64,000 bases of DNA from Tetracentron sinense (taxonomy: Eukaryota > Streptophyta > Magnoliopsida > Trochodendrales > Trochodendraceae), in NCBI GenBank assembly GCA_015143295.1, contig CM026553.1, positions 1,798,001-1,862,000 of the forward strand, given 5' to 3'. Within the stretch, counting starts at the first letter, position 1, and each line of letters begins with the position of its first letter. Below the pieces are notes generated by a model. That model made no database searches. It saw only the letters and a program-made list of their open reading frames with translations, and was not told where the DNA came from. Made by a program: the position numbers and the translations under genes. Below, one piece after another: positions 12,401-24,215 of this stretch.

Positions 12401-12490
12401 TCACATGTCCTCCATCCTTTGGAAAGATTGAGATGAATAGTTCTTTGTTTCCCGACATGTGCCTTGAACATCCACTATCCAAGAACTATC
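9422..12490 (-). pseudogene. pol of Copia-1: protease, integrase, RT, RNase H (fossil)
   Basis: On the minus strand, domains in order: protease active site in MDSGCSRHMSG (near 12480); integrase zinc region around WLWHRRLGHASMDLLSKL and CDACQLGKQ; integrase core with LLHLDLFGPNDV, VIVDDYSRFTWVLFL and NGFNQNFSIPKTPQQNEVVERNNRS; reverse transcriptase with [14 protein letters not shown] (near 10640), [14 protein letters not shown] and [15 protein letters not shown] (near 10370); RNase H with VSYSDADFAGCKVDRKSTSG and SIAEAEYVAAGSC (near 9900-9740), ending in a RRELGMANLDD tail. Several breaks, densest around 10675-11330. Confidence 0.92.
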
Positions 12491-12750
12491 CTATCTTGGA
12501 GGAGTTAGGTTTCGAACAAACCTACAAAACAAAATTTAAGTAACTCCAACATATAATCCTCCCGAAACCCACACAGTTTTAGATGGAAACCAAACTGATT
12601 TTTAAATGTTTTTGGGATGGTGAGTTCCTTTTGGTACCCAAACCATGTGTGGTCCTTTGTGGATGGTCTTGGGAGTGTATGATCCTTTTAGAACACAAAT
12701 TTTCTTAACTACTTTCTTTCCATTAAAGGTGAAAAATGCATTAGGAGGGT

Positions 12751-14245
12751 TCAAAACATTTTTAGATTTTGAAAAGAAATTTTGGTACTCCTTTTGTTTA
12801 GAAAGGGGTTATATCCAAGACCGGCTTTACCAAAGACACATCCTTGTTGGCCCAAAAGTCTTTCAAGATTCTTTTCTCCCGTTGATAAGGCGTGAGCAAT
12901 TTTAGTCAAATCAATGACTTTGGCTTTTAGCTCTTCACACTCACAAGTTAGTTCTTGGGGTAAATTTTGAAATTCTTTTAATTTTTCATTCAAAACATTG
13001 TTTTCCTTTTCAAGTATGATTTTCTCATTGAGTAAATCATTTTTCTCTTTTAGTAAAAAATCATTTGAGTTTGAAAGAAAAATGTTGTCCTTTTTAAGTT
13101 GTTTGTTCTTTGATCATAATTTAAGAAATTCTATATAGAGTTCATCAAATGCCTCTCTAATTTCTTCATATCATAGAGATTCGCTAGGTGAAGAATTTAC
13201 CTCCTCATTATCAAGAGACATGAGGCAAAGGTTGACAACTTCTTCCTCACTCGAGTTGTCATCCGATCCACTTCCTTCGGAGTCATCCCAAGTGGCTTTC
13301 ATTGCCTTTTTCTTGAATTTTTGGCCTTTCTTCAGTTGAGGACACTCGGTCTTGATGTATCCTGGCTTCCTACACTCATAGCAAATGATTTGCTTCTTTT
13401 TGCTTGATTCTCCTTTGGCTACCTCCTTGGAGAGATCCAAGGCCTCTTTTTGAAGTTCTTCTTGTGTTTCAAGAATTTCTTGAACTTCCTTACCATTAAG
13501 GCAATGTCATCATCTTCATCACTTTCTTCTTTCTCACTTTCTTGAGTGGTCTTCAACGCTAGCCCATTTTTTGCATTTGGTTCATCTTCTTGATCCTTTA
13601 TTATGACGTGTGTCATGAGAGATCCAAGAAGCTCATCCATTTGAAGCTTGGTCAAATCCTTTGCTTCTTGAATTGCGGTGACTTTGGGACCCCAACTCTT
13701 TGGAAGTGAACGAAGGACTTTTCTAACATTTTCTGCATTAGAGTATACCTTACCCAGAGATTTCAGTTCATTCAAGATATTTGTAAATCGAGTAAACATA
13801 TCTCCAATGGTTCTTCCTTTTCCATTTTAAAGAGTTCGTACTTATGAACTAACATGCTTATTTTTTCTTCTTTCACTTGATTTGTACATTCATATGTGAC
13901 TTGAAATTTGTCCCATATTTCCTTGGCTGAGTCACATCCAGAGATTCTATTGAACTCTTGAGGACTTAAGGCACAGTACAAGTTGCTAATAGCCTTAGCA
14001 TTTGTTTGAATGAGTTTAATGTTTGCTTAATTCTATTCATCTTCAGTTTTAGGGATTCTAATATGATCAACTACTTTATGAGGTAGATGAGGTCCTTTCA
14101 CAATGACTTTCCAACAGTCACAGTCAAGTGCTTGTAAATAGACCATCATTCTAATTTTCCAATAATTATAGTTTTCTCCATTGAACAATAGAGGTCGGGT
14201 GGTTGATTGGCCCTCTCCTAAAGTAATAGCAAAAATGTTTGCCAT
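12751..14245 (-). pseudogene. gag of Copia-1 (fossil)
   Basis: On the minus strand it starts MANIFAITLGEG at 14245, 46 bp after the primer-binding site, followed by LLFNGENYNYWKIRMMVYLQ, the usual capsid start of this Copia type. The UBN2-like middle includes YECTNQVKEEKISMLVHKYE. A zinc-knuckle segment (ICYECRKPGYIKTECPQLKKG) is encoded near 13340-13400, then an acidic Ser/Glu-rich stretch. The end (12751-13100) is a Leu/Glu/Lys-rich, coiled-coil-like stretch. Broken in a few places. Confidence 0.88.
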
Positions 14246-14290
14246 AGGGGATCTTTAACTCAAGATGGTTAGATCTAAAATAGAGCACAT

Positions 14291-14305
14291 GGCTCTGATA
14301 CCAAT
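14291..14305 (-). other. Primer-binding site of Copia-1
   Basis: Minus-strand ATTGGTATCAGAGCC, the initiator Met tRNA site, directly after the LTR end. Confidence 0.93.
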
Positions 14306-15647
14306 TGATGCCCAATTAATGGACCCTAGAGGGGGGGTGAATAGGATTTATGGCAAATTAACAAATTACTCTAAGTGATATAAGCAGAATTTAGAACTTA
14401 TCACAATAGCTACCAACTAAAATCAGAGATGATAAAGGAAAGAGAAGGATAGAGATACCAGACACTAGATATGTTATCGGGGTTCAGCAACTTGCCTACA
14501 TCCCCGCCTTTCAGCTTTTCCCGCTTCAAGGATTTTCACACGATTCACTAATTGTACTCTTCTTTTCTGGTAGAAAGCAAGCCTTACAATCCTTTTCTAG
14601 GGTCAGGAAGAACCTCTTACAATCCTTTTGCAGGTGAAGGAGTAACCTCTTCAAGAGAGACTCTCTCTTAGATACAAGAAGACTCACTTCTTGCAGGGTG
14701 CAAGAATCCTTGATTCTTGACTTTCAATGAATAAAGAAATTTGTGGATTTTTAATCCGAATTGAAAGCTCCTTAATTGAGCTAGATGAGAATTGAATACA
14801 ATGCTTACAATCTCTCAAGATAGATTGGAATTGAATGCTCAAATGAGTGAGAGATTAGGTTTCAGGATATTCAATGCAAAAACAGAGTATTGATTGCTAG
14901 AGGTTGGTGAGTGATGAATGATCAATAAAACAGTGATTGGAATCCTTAGTTGTATATATTTTTATCATAAATCAGCTCCATTTATAGTTGGACAATCAAT
15001 ATGGCCATTGGGAGAAGCATTGAATGCGAACTAGCTGTTTCAAAATAGACGTTATAGGTTTTTCCCACAGGTACTCGTCGACGAGTAGGAGAGATTCAGG
15101 CTTGATTCGTCGCCGAGTGGAGACAGAAGCAATTGCTTCAATTTCTGTCACCCACTCGTCGACGAGTCCCTTGTACTCGTTGACAAGTCCACTAAAATTT
15201 TTTCAATAAACTCATCTTTATGAGACCAAAAAGATGGGAAACATGTTAGGACCCTTAGGCAATGGATTTAATAGTATTTTAATCATTTTAGGGCCTTAGA
15301 AAGATGTTCATGTTATACTAGGTCTCCTAGGGTCAATCTAGGTAGTCTTTGAGCAATTCTTTTCCAATGTCTTGAGGACATTTACAAGGTCCTAGACACT
15401 TTTAACTTTAGACACCAATCTTCATTCTTGATTAAAGAAGCTCTACTCTTGATGGATCTTCAAGAATTTGTCTTGAGCTTTTGGGGTTTCTAGCATTTGA
15501 ACTTTGACCTTGATGACTTTAAAATGAATTAAGCTCTTCAATTCTTCATATCTTGAATCTTTGATCTTAATAGGCTTATTTTCTGAAATTTCACATAATC
15601 AATGAAAATATTAGTGCAACTAGAGTCATTCTATTACTGTGTCATCA
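14306..15647 (-). repeat. 5' LTR of Copia-1 (1342 bp)
   Basis: Bounded by the inverted ends TGATG (14306) and CATCA (15647); followed by TTGAA, the likely target-site copy. On the plus strand it starts with the CCCTAGAGGGGGGGTGAATAGG block that marks this LTR type in plants. A cluster of ACTCGTCGACGAGT motifs lies at 15065-15190. Confidence 0.88.
15065..15190. repeat. Self-complementary motif cluster in Copia-1 LTR
   Basis: Four copies or variants of ACTCGTCGACGAGT (exact near 15071 and 15155; variants near 15100 and 15175) in 126 bp. The motif type and spacing mimic the clusters of the unrelated Gypsy LTRs, especially Gypsy B. Confidence 0.8.
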
Positions 15648-16440
15648 TTGAAACTAGTAAGGGAACATAGAGTTGTAACCTTGAGGCTAACAACTAACCT
15701 CCAGAAATTAGAGAATTGCTTGTAAGTACCATCTTACAATATATTTACAAATAAATCTTTCTACATTCCGATATCACTTGTAAGCTTCCGGGATTGGAAC
15801 AATTCCACTGTCTAGTCTCTAGCTTATGAATAGAATCCTTTCTCATGATTACTTTTTCATTGAACTAAACCTCCAAAACACTTTTGAAGAAACATTAGAA
15901 AAGAACTGACATATATATTTATATATACTTTTCTATATTGAAAATATCAACTTCGATAAAGACCATTTTACCGAAAACCACTAGTACTGGATTTAACAGT
16001 TCAGTTCAACAAGTATCACCTTCATATCATTATCTCCAATTAAGGAGTTGTGGATTCTTTATTGAGTATTTACACACTTCTCCAAACATTGTGTACATGA
16101 CCCAACATACCCGGAGTTAGTCCTGTGTATTGGACATTGCCCATTGTCACATCAAAGTCATATAGAAAGATGTCTAAGAAGATGTTAACCTCTCAGGTCT
16201 AAAGACAATTTGTCAAATGGATAACCTTAATACAATCTGACAGTGTATTCCATAGGGTATCCACTAGTGACCCCGTTCAGTATTATGTACTTGCTACATA
16301 TACTCACATGTTAGTCAAGAGTCACCACTCTCTATGAATGAGATTCATCACTCATAGAACTACACACATGCAAGCCATGATGAAGTACGATGCCCAACCA
16401 GTACTCTAGAGGCTTCGAACAATATTAGGTTTACAAGGAA
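15648..16440. other. Eroded, unassigned sequence, probably an old LTR remnant
   Basis: No coding region and no clear ends. The wording (alternating short AT-rich stretches, CACTCTCTATGAATGAGATT-like phrases) resembles old Copia LTR sequence on the minus strand, such as the Copia-2 LTRs, but I cannot align it. It separates Copia-1 from the Gypsy LTR fragment G. Confidence 0.35.
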
Positions 16441-16526
16441 CTGAAAAATCATATCTCCTCGTAAATGGGTCTACAGGTGTGATTGATTGCAGTCAGAGAA
16501 AAACTGAGAAAAACATTCGGGTTCAA

Positions 16527-16591
16527 GTGCGATAGATCGTCCCCAGGTGCGATCATCGCAGTTTGTGTGCGATCGATCGCACGTGGGTGCC
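16527..16591. repeat. Self-complementary motif cluster in LTR G
   Basis: GTGCGATCGATCGCAC plus two variants, ending 34 bp before the TATA box. A different motif from that of A, in the same place. Confidence 0.75.
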
Positions 16592-16624
16592 TATTTCTGA
16601 ATTAAGGGTTTCAGCACCCTTTGC

Positions 16625-16633
16625 CTATAAATA
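16625..16633 (+). promoter_or_regulatory. TATA box of LTR G
   Basis: CTATAAATA in a GC-poor U3, just after the motif cluster and before a pyrimidine/GAGAG-rich leader. Confidence 0.7.
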
Positions 16634-18005
16634 AGGCTTCAATTTGGGGGTTTTGGGGATTTCCTAAACCTAAGAGGGATTGAGAGGAGAAGAGCAAATT
16701 GTGGATTCTTCAAGAAGGGTTTGGATTAAAGATCAAGAGGAGCTCAAGATCAAGGTTAGATCTTCCCTCATCAAGCAAGGATTCCTCCATTTTTTCAAGG
16801 TGGTGTTCTTCCCTAAGCTTAAGATTCCAAATCAAGAGGGATTTCTTCAAAGTTAGGAGTTAATCCTCAAGGTCAGTACACCCTCCTAGTTAGCTTAGTA
16901 ATAACTTGGGTTTTCCCTTGAAAATGATTATGTTTTGAGCTTGTATCTTCCAATTCTTGAACTAAACCAATGTTCTCTAAAAACATATAAGATGAACTAA
17001 ATAGTGGAAGATGTGTGGGATGTATGAATGGTTGAGCTGATTGGATGCCATGTGGATGGTGATGAATGTTGTGTGATGAAAAATGTGGAAGGGCAATGTA
17101 CAAATAAAACACACACCCAAGATGTTTGATGAAATGTGTGACAAGGAAAATGTGAAATTAAGGACTATATCAATGTTGCATGTTAAGTGTTTGATGAAAT
17201 GCATGAATGAGAAATTAAGAAATTTAATGAAGATTATGAAAACATGATTTGTGGAACTTTTCCTCAATGGTAACTTTGATCAAATGCTTTCTATATTGCT
17301 TACATTCTCACATGACTATAAATAGGATTGAATTGCTATATGTTATCCCTTTAATCATTCATATCATTATGACTGCCACAAATTGCAACACACACACGCA
17401 TGTATGCATGGACTGAGATTTTCTAATATATGTATCTAAGAAAACAACCCAGAACAAGATACTTGATTTACGAAACGAATGATAAAGCAGGACATCGGGC
17501 CGGTCAAGGATAGGGCATATCTCAGGATATGTCATATCTGGCTCACAAGAAAACAAGACAAGCTTCATAATGCTTGATAGAGGGCCGGTCAAGGATGTTG
17601 GTGCACCTTTTCAATTTCCCTGAAGGATACTTATGTCTCCAGCTCACAAGTTGCTTTCTATATTTCGCTGGAGGGTATTTACATACCCGGCTCACAAGTC
17701 ATAAAAAGGGCACTAACATCTGGCTCACAAGATAAGCATGAGAAGGCAAGCTAAGACAAGCATGACAAGACAAGTGTGATTCCAAATAAGAACAAGACAA
17801 GACAAGCATGATTTCCACGAGACAAGAACAAGACAAGAACTATTTTTCAACACGACAAGCAAGTTTTCTAAGTATGAATTATGAACACGAGTTTTTATAG
17901 GATTTTCGCATTTTGTTCTATGCATGCCATGGTCATTGCGTTGGTTTAAATTGATGTTATGAATTGCGTTATGTTATTACTATTGTTGGCTAGTAGCTTG
18001 TACTC

Positions 18006-18027
18006 GATGAGTATTCCATACTCAGCC
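18006..18027 (+). other. Conserved LTR hairpin (G)
   Basis: TGAGTATTCCATACTCA: the centre differs from Gypsy A by a change that keeps the two arms paired, so pairing seems kept rather than sequence alone. Confidence 0.7.
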
Positions 18028-18226
18028 GTACATGTTGATGTCAGTAGGTACACAACTTTGACATATGTGCTCCGGGTCCTTGGATCGAGGAGGATTATGG
18101 TGAGGAGGAGCCTCACGTGGACCCTATGGTGGAGCCTCAGGTGGAGGCAAGAGACTTAGATAGCTGGCCTTACACGGATGAGTACTGAGAGAGAGAGTGA
18201 CATTTTATGATTTTATATTTTGATAG

Positions 18227-20464
18227 TGTTAGACAAGATGCCCAGAAAATTCATTAAGATTGTTAGATTCTTTTTAATTTAATTAAAAAGACTTCTTCTT
18301 AATTTATTGTGTATTCATTTTGGGTAATTGACCATGATAATGAGATGATCTATACGATATGAGATATCGATAAAGGTCCTTAGGATATATTGTAGGAAAC
18401 TTATGTGATTGGATTATCACAAGAAGATATAACTTTCCAATTCCTTATACCTTATATAGTCACAGTTGTGGGTGAAGCTGGACACTTCACTTATATGGCT
18501 GCCAGAATGCTAAGATGTTCTCAATAGTTGAGATGTAGTTCTATCTTGAACTATTGTAGTGGAGACTACAAATAAGCATATGGGTGCTTAAATGTACACT
18601 GACTGATTGTATGTAATGACAGACCTCTTGCATAAACATACTATCAAATAATTGATCTCTCATTCACATTGAACAATTTTGATGATCCTTAGATCTGATG
18701 AGTTCATCTATGACTGAGCAGTGATCTGACTGTTTTGATTCCACCAAAGTATTTTCTACATTAGGGAATACGATACAGTGATAGTTGGATAGTCAAAAAA
18801 CTGTTCGAGTCATGATGAATGTCAAACAAGAAATCCATGCTCATTAATTTGAGAGATTATCCAAGTTCCGGGTAAGAAAATTATTTAAGTATAAAATCCT
18901 GAGCAGGTGATTTTGAAGTCAAAATAAGTTTTGAAATATATTTTTATTAAAAGATATTATACTTATCAAAGGATTTTCTCAAAAAAAATTTCATGAGAAA
19001 TTGTTTCTCATGGCTTAATCATAAGTCTTGGAAACCCGGATGATGTACAATGGGCTATGGGTTAGATAGTATGTCAATCTCGAAGGCCCATTAGGGATAA
19101 TGTATTTGGAAGGATAAATCGAATTAAAAAGTTCATGTGGCGGGATCCATCTTGGTTAAATGTTCATACACTGGGTTTCAATTGCAACATGGATATCTCA
19201 CATCACTTGCAATTCCGATGTAATTCTTATTTACGGTTAATGGGATAACATTAGGTAAGCCAGAGTAAGAATGTCCTAGAACAATCTGTGGAGATGCTCA
19301 CAAAAGAAATACAAGCTCAATAATTGATTAAATGTTAATCAATTATTTAAGTGATTAAAAGTTAATCATTAATTAAATAGATTAAAAGTTAATGTATGGT
19401 TTAAATTAATTGTTAATTTAAATCTAGGGATTATTTTAATAATTATTTAACTAACCTAATTAAAGGGGAAATGGGTTTGACCCATATCCATAAACCCATT
19501 AATATGGACCTTTAATATGGGCTCAAGACCATGGGTTTAAACCTTAGGGTGGGGCGCCCACTTTGGAAATCCTAATTGGATTGGGATTTGGTTACTTGAA
19601 TAATTATTGAGTAATAACTCTATAATTAAGGAATTAAAATCTAATGGTTGGATTGCAATTAGGATTAAGATGACGTGGAGTTGGATTGCAACAAGGAGTG
19701 TTAAACTCCCTATAGCTCACGCCCCTCTTGATGCTCAAGCCCTCCCCTTGGTTATTAAGGTTTCCTAGTTTGACTAGGATTGCTCCCTTTGTTGGTTGTT
19801 GACTTATCCCTATTAATTAAGGAATCCTCATTTAATAAGGACTCTTTAATTAGTAGGATTACTATAACTAAAGTAGTTATAGTTAAACTAGGATTTTATT
19901 TAAATTAATAATAAGAGTTATTATTAATAAATAACTTCTTAAGGGATAAGTTATAGTTGGAGTAGGATATGGATTAGATGCATTCTATAAATACCCCAAG
20001 ACCAAAAATGTATGGGCAAGGGAATTCAAAATTCTCCAGAATTTTTTCACTCTCCCTCTCCTCTCTCTCCAAACTGTGAGCCCCTAGGGATACTTCCTAG
20101 GGATTTTTGTGAGCTACTAGGTGCATCCAAGTTTGGTTCTTCAATTCTAGGGTTTTGAACCTTAGTGTTTTTGGTGATAAAAGTTCTACACCATTACTCC
20201 ATCTCTTTCCTCTTGCTTCAACAATTCCAAAGAGAGATTCTAAAGCTTCGTGAGGATAGCGAAGAACAAAGATCGAGCTTCGAGTATTTCTTCGAGAAAT
20301 CTCTACAAAGAGTTCTGACGGTTCGAGTGGATTAAGCTTCACCGGTGAACATCATTCACCGAGGTGATATGACTAAAACTCTTAGATAGTTTTTGATGCT
20401 TTCTATGGTGTTAAGATCCAGGGGATCCAGTTTCCGCATAAATTTTTATCCAGATCCCCCTTCA
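18227..20464 (+). repeat. 5' LTR of Copia-2a (2238 bp)
   Basis: From TGTTAGACAAGATGCCC to GATCCCCCTTCA, directly before the primer site. It aligns (reverse-complemented) with 36531-38753 (Copia-2b) and part of 51543-53347 (Copia-2c). The preceding GATAG (18222-18226) is a candidate target-site copy. Confidence 0.9.
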
Positions 20465-20466
20465 AG

Positions 20467-20478
20467 TGGTATCAGAGC
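20467..20478 (+). other. Primer-binding site of Copia-2a
   Basis: TGGTATCAGAGC, two bases after the LTR end. Confidence 0.93.
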
Positions 20479-22130
20479 ATGGTTAGGGAGTATTTTTTGT
20501 TTATTTTAATAAGGTAATTAAATGGATAATTTAATTCATGAGATGAATTTTATTTAGATCTATTTAATATTGGTCGTAGTTTTTATTATTTTATTTGTTC
20601 ATGAGATGAATAAATAAATAATTAATTTTATTATATTATCGAATGAGATTTGATAATGATAATTAAATAATTTTAAAAACTAGCATAATATTTTATATAA
20701 TTAAATTCTAAATAAAGAGTTTGTTTTGAAATTTCTTTTTAAATGATTTGATCATTTAATATATATTTATTAATTATTTAAAATAATTAATAAATGATTT
20801 TTTCCATAAATAGATTTTATTCAAAAAATTATAAAACCCTAATTTATGATGAGATCATAATTAGGATTTTTAATTCTCTTAATTTTATTTTAATCTTCGA
20901 TAGTAGTAGAACCAATCTATATGAAAGGATCTTGCATTCGGGAAAGAAATAAAATTTGGTAAAGAATTTAAGAAAATTCTATCTTATATTTTTAAAATAA
21001 TTTTATGAAAATTTTTTTATGGAAAATATAATTGTTTTAATTTTTCTGGGGTTTGATCTATATAAGATATAGATTTTATCGAGCGATTTGATAATTATTA
21101 TCAAATTTTAAATCCTTTTAAAATAAGAAAAAGTACTCCATCACCATGTAGCATCTTTTTTATATGACATTATAGTTATCAGTCAAATTTTATGATAAAT
21201 TTTTTATCATTCATGCATTCATATTAGAGGATAATATGTAGTAGGTTTTGATAATTTGTAAAGGGAAGATTCATTTGGTTTCTCTGAAAAGGGTGAATAG
21301 AATACTGGTTTCCCTAATGCCATTATTTTATCATGCATTGGTGGAGATGCTATTAAGGAGGATGCTGCGATGATGATCTCGATAAGATGATAGAGGAAGG
21401 GATCATGAAGGAGTTTACAAACTGCCTTTATTCTAATCTCATTCTCTTGCATCCATGCATTTTAATTTATTAACCCATAGCGATTAATCTCGTATATTAT
21501 TATTTTTATTATCATGAGATGATAGTTGTTTATTTTATCATGAGATGATATCTGTTTATATGTTTAATTATTCTGTTGAAAAAACTACCCTTGATATATC
21601 ATGTGTATATAAGACTGGGACAAGTCCCTAAGTATTATGATCTTCTACCATACACTATGTGATCCTATAGTGGGGAGTGTGAGTAAGCTAACAGGCTAAA
21701 GTCGGGCTCAATCCCTCTCACCTATGTGTGAACATGGTGAAAACTATATAAGCAAATAGTGGGAGCAATAACGCTAAAGCGTGAGCTTTCGCTAGGTGTT
21801 TATTAGGTTCATAGTAGGTGGGCACATGAATAAGAGATATTATACAATAACACCAAAACGTGAGTATAATATTTTTTATAGATCAGACAGTAGATCGAAT
21901 GCTCCAGAATTCACAAGATGAGATCTGTGAAATTGGAGAAGGCGATGTGATGATGTGCCCAAAGGCAGGATCATATTAAGCCAGTATCTAGGTTTTCGAT
22001 GCCAATTGATTCTTCCAAAATTGGCAATACCATTAGAAATAGACCCATAATCTAATAGCTATTACTGAATACAATAGATCCCTAATACTATCTTTTTTGT
22101 CATTTGATTAGATCATAACAGGCCTATACC
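20479..22130 (+). other. Long leader of Copia-2a, between primer site and gag
   Basis: About 1.65 kb, very AT-rich in its first half, without coding character. It is conserved in Copia-2b (34760-36516) and 2c (50115-51528). It holds repeated CATGAGATGA words and two copies of a short dyad (ACGCTAAAGCGT near 21771 and a variant near 21850). Confidence 0.7.
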
Positions 22131-23176
22131 CCTTGACTGAAATTCTTCGTGATGAAAAGTTAGTAGGAACTAACTATGTAGACTGGAAAAGACAAATTAG
22201 ATTAGTATTTGCTGCTGATAACCTTGACCTATGTCTTAAGACACCTAAACCCGAAATTCCTCCAGATGCTTCACCAGCCCAAAAGGCTGAGTTAGAGCAA
22301 TAGGAGAGGTCCAATCAGTTGACCAAGTGTTACATTCTAGCTTCGATGTCTAACATATTGCAAAGCAGCATGAACACATGGATAAGGCTTCTGACATTTT
22401 ACAAAACCTACATGAGATGTTTGGTGAGAAAAATAGATCAGCTTGACAAGTTAAATTGAAATCCCTTGTTAACACCAAGATGGCTGAGGGAACTCCAGTC
22501 AGGGAGCACATCATAAAGATGAAGGGCTTATTTAATGAACTGGAAATTCTTGGTGGAGAGATGGATGCCATCACTCTGGTTGACACTGTTCTGCAGTCAC
22601 TCGCTTTGTCCTTCAATTCGTTCGTGTTAAATTATAACATGAACAAGAGTGAAATGTCACTAAGTGAGCTTATGAACTCTCTTGTGTCTGCAGAAGATTT
22701 GATCAAAAAATCAACAAAGGGTGAAATTTTAACCGTCGATAAAACTGATACCTCCAATCGATCTAAGAAGTTTAGAAAGAAGAATAAGGGTAAAGATAAG
22801 TTTAAAGACAATAAGGGTAAGGCAAAAGTTGCCAACGGTTCATCAAGTGATGTTGGCAAGGGTAAGAAGGGCAATGAAAAGTGTTTTCACTATTGTAAAA
22901 TAGGCCACTGGAAGAGGAATTGTAGGACTTTCCTTGCGACTCTTAAGAAGGGTGGCGGAAGTACTCAAGGTATGAGATGCTTTGAAGTGCTTATTATTGT
23001 TGAGTCTAACTTTCTGGACGGTCCTCCTAACTTATGGTGCATGGATTTTGGATCCACTATACACGTTTGCAATTGTTTGTAGGGGTTCAAGGAAACCAAA
23101 AAGCCGACCAAACAGGAGCAGAAGCTTAAAGTTGGCTCCGGTGCAAATGTTGCAGTGAAGTTAATCGGTTTGTTTA
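22131..23176 (+). pseudogene. gag and start of protease of Copia-2a (fossil)
   Basis: The capsid start reads LTEILRDEKLVGTNYVDWKR (near 22135-22195), as usual for this Copia type. The UBN2-like middle runs TPVREHIIKMKGLFNELEIL to MNKSEMSLSELMNSLVSAED. A Lys-rich stretch leads to a zinc knuckle CFHYCKIGHWKRNC (near 22882-22923). The protease begins after WCMDFGSTIHVCN (near 23037). Copia-2b interrupts at 23176. Broken in a few places. Confidence 0.85.
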
Positions 23177-24202
23177 TGAAGGGGGATCCAGATAAAAATT
23201 TATGCGGAAACTGGATCCCCTAGATCTTAACACCATAAAAAGCATCAAAATTATCTAAGAGTTTTAGTTATATCACCTCGGTGAATGTTTTTCACCGGTG
23301 AAGCTTAATCCACTCGAACCGTCAGAACTCTTTGTAGAGATTTCTCTGAGATTGACATACTATCTAACCTATAGCCTATTGCAAATCATCTGGGTTTCCA
23401 TAACTTATGATTAAGCCATGAGAAACAATTTCTCATGAAAATTTTTTTGAAAAAATCCTTTTTTAAGTATAATACCTTTTAATAAAAGTATATTTCAAAA
23501 CTTATTTTGTTTTCAAAATCACCTGCGCAGGATTTGAACTTAATCAACTGTCTTACCCGAAACTTGGATAATCTCTCAGATTAATGAGCATGGATTTCTT
23601 GTTTGAAATTCATTATGACTCGAACAAATTTTTGACTATCCAACTGTCACTATATTGTATTCCCTAAGTTAGAAAATATGTTGGTGGAATCAAAATAGTC
23701 AGATCACTGCCTAGTCATAAATGAACTCATTAGATCTAAGGATCATCGAAACCGTTCAATGTGAATGAGAGACCAACCATCTGATAGTATGTTTATGCAA
23801 GAGGTCTCTCATTGAATGCAATCAGTCAGTGTACATTTAAGCACCCATATGCTGATGTGTAGTCTCCACTGCAATAGTTCGAGATAGAACTACATCTCAA
23901 CTATTGAGAACATCTTAGCATTCTGGCAGCCATATAAGTGAAGTGCCTAGCTTCACCCACAGCTGTGACTATATAAGGTATAAGGAACCAGAAAGCTATA
24001 TCTACCTGTGATAATCTAATCACATAACTTTCCTACAATATATCCTATGGACCTTTATCGATATCTCACATCGTATAGATCATCTCATGATCATGGTCAA
24101 TTACCCATAATGAATACACAATAGATTAAGAAGAAGCATTTATTAATTAAATTAATAAGGTTCTAACAATCTTAATGACTTTTCTGGTCATCATATCCAA
24201 CA
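23177..24202 (-). repeat. 3' LTR of Copia-2b, short form (1026 bp)
   Basis: Both ends match those of the 2.2-kb LTR at 36531-38753, but the middle is absent, making this a short form. Confidence 0.88.
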
Positions 24203-24215
24203 ATCTCCCACTTGC
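24203..24215 (-). other. Polypurine tract of Copia-2b
   Basis: Minus-strand GCAAGTGGGAGAT directly before the 3' LTR, the standard Copia tract. Confidence 0.9.

Larger units (their letters stand above)
9193..15647 (-). mobile_element. Copia-1: Ty1/Copia element, SIRE/Maximus-like, 3' end cut off by Gypsy A
   Basis: Read on the minus strand: 5' LTR (14306-15647), primer-binding site, gag, protease, integrase, reverse transcriptase and RNase H. Integrase lies before reverse transcriptase, which is the Copia order. The LTR edge with the words GGACCCTAGAGGGGGGGTGA and the gag start suggest the SIRE/Maximus group, with moderate confidence. No 3' LTR is present; Gypsy A lies where it would start. 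The coding region is broken in about ten places. Only one LTR is visible, so it cannot be dated from LTR divergence, but it must be older than Gypsy A. Confidence 0.9.
16441..18226 (+). repeat. Gypsy LTR fragment G (+), entered by Copia-2a
   Basis: It shares the LTR plan of Gypsy A: motif cluster (16527-16591), TATA box (16625), leader-like stretch, GTCAGTACACCCTCCTAG (cf. Gypsy A base 1), a CTCACAAG minisatellite (about 17480-17745), the hairpin (18006-18027) and the GAGGAGGATTATGG stretch. It stops in TTTTGATAG, where Copia-2a begins; the rest of the LTR is not seen in the window. The left edge is approximate. Confidence 0.75.

Noticed and set aside
20097-20342. Open frame in the Copia-2a LTR (minus)
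   Set aside because: Lies wholly within the LTR, shows no motif, and is not kept in the LTRs of Copia-2b or 2c.
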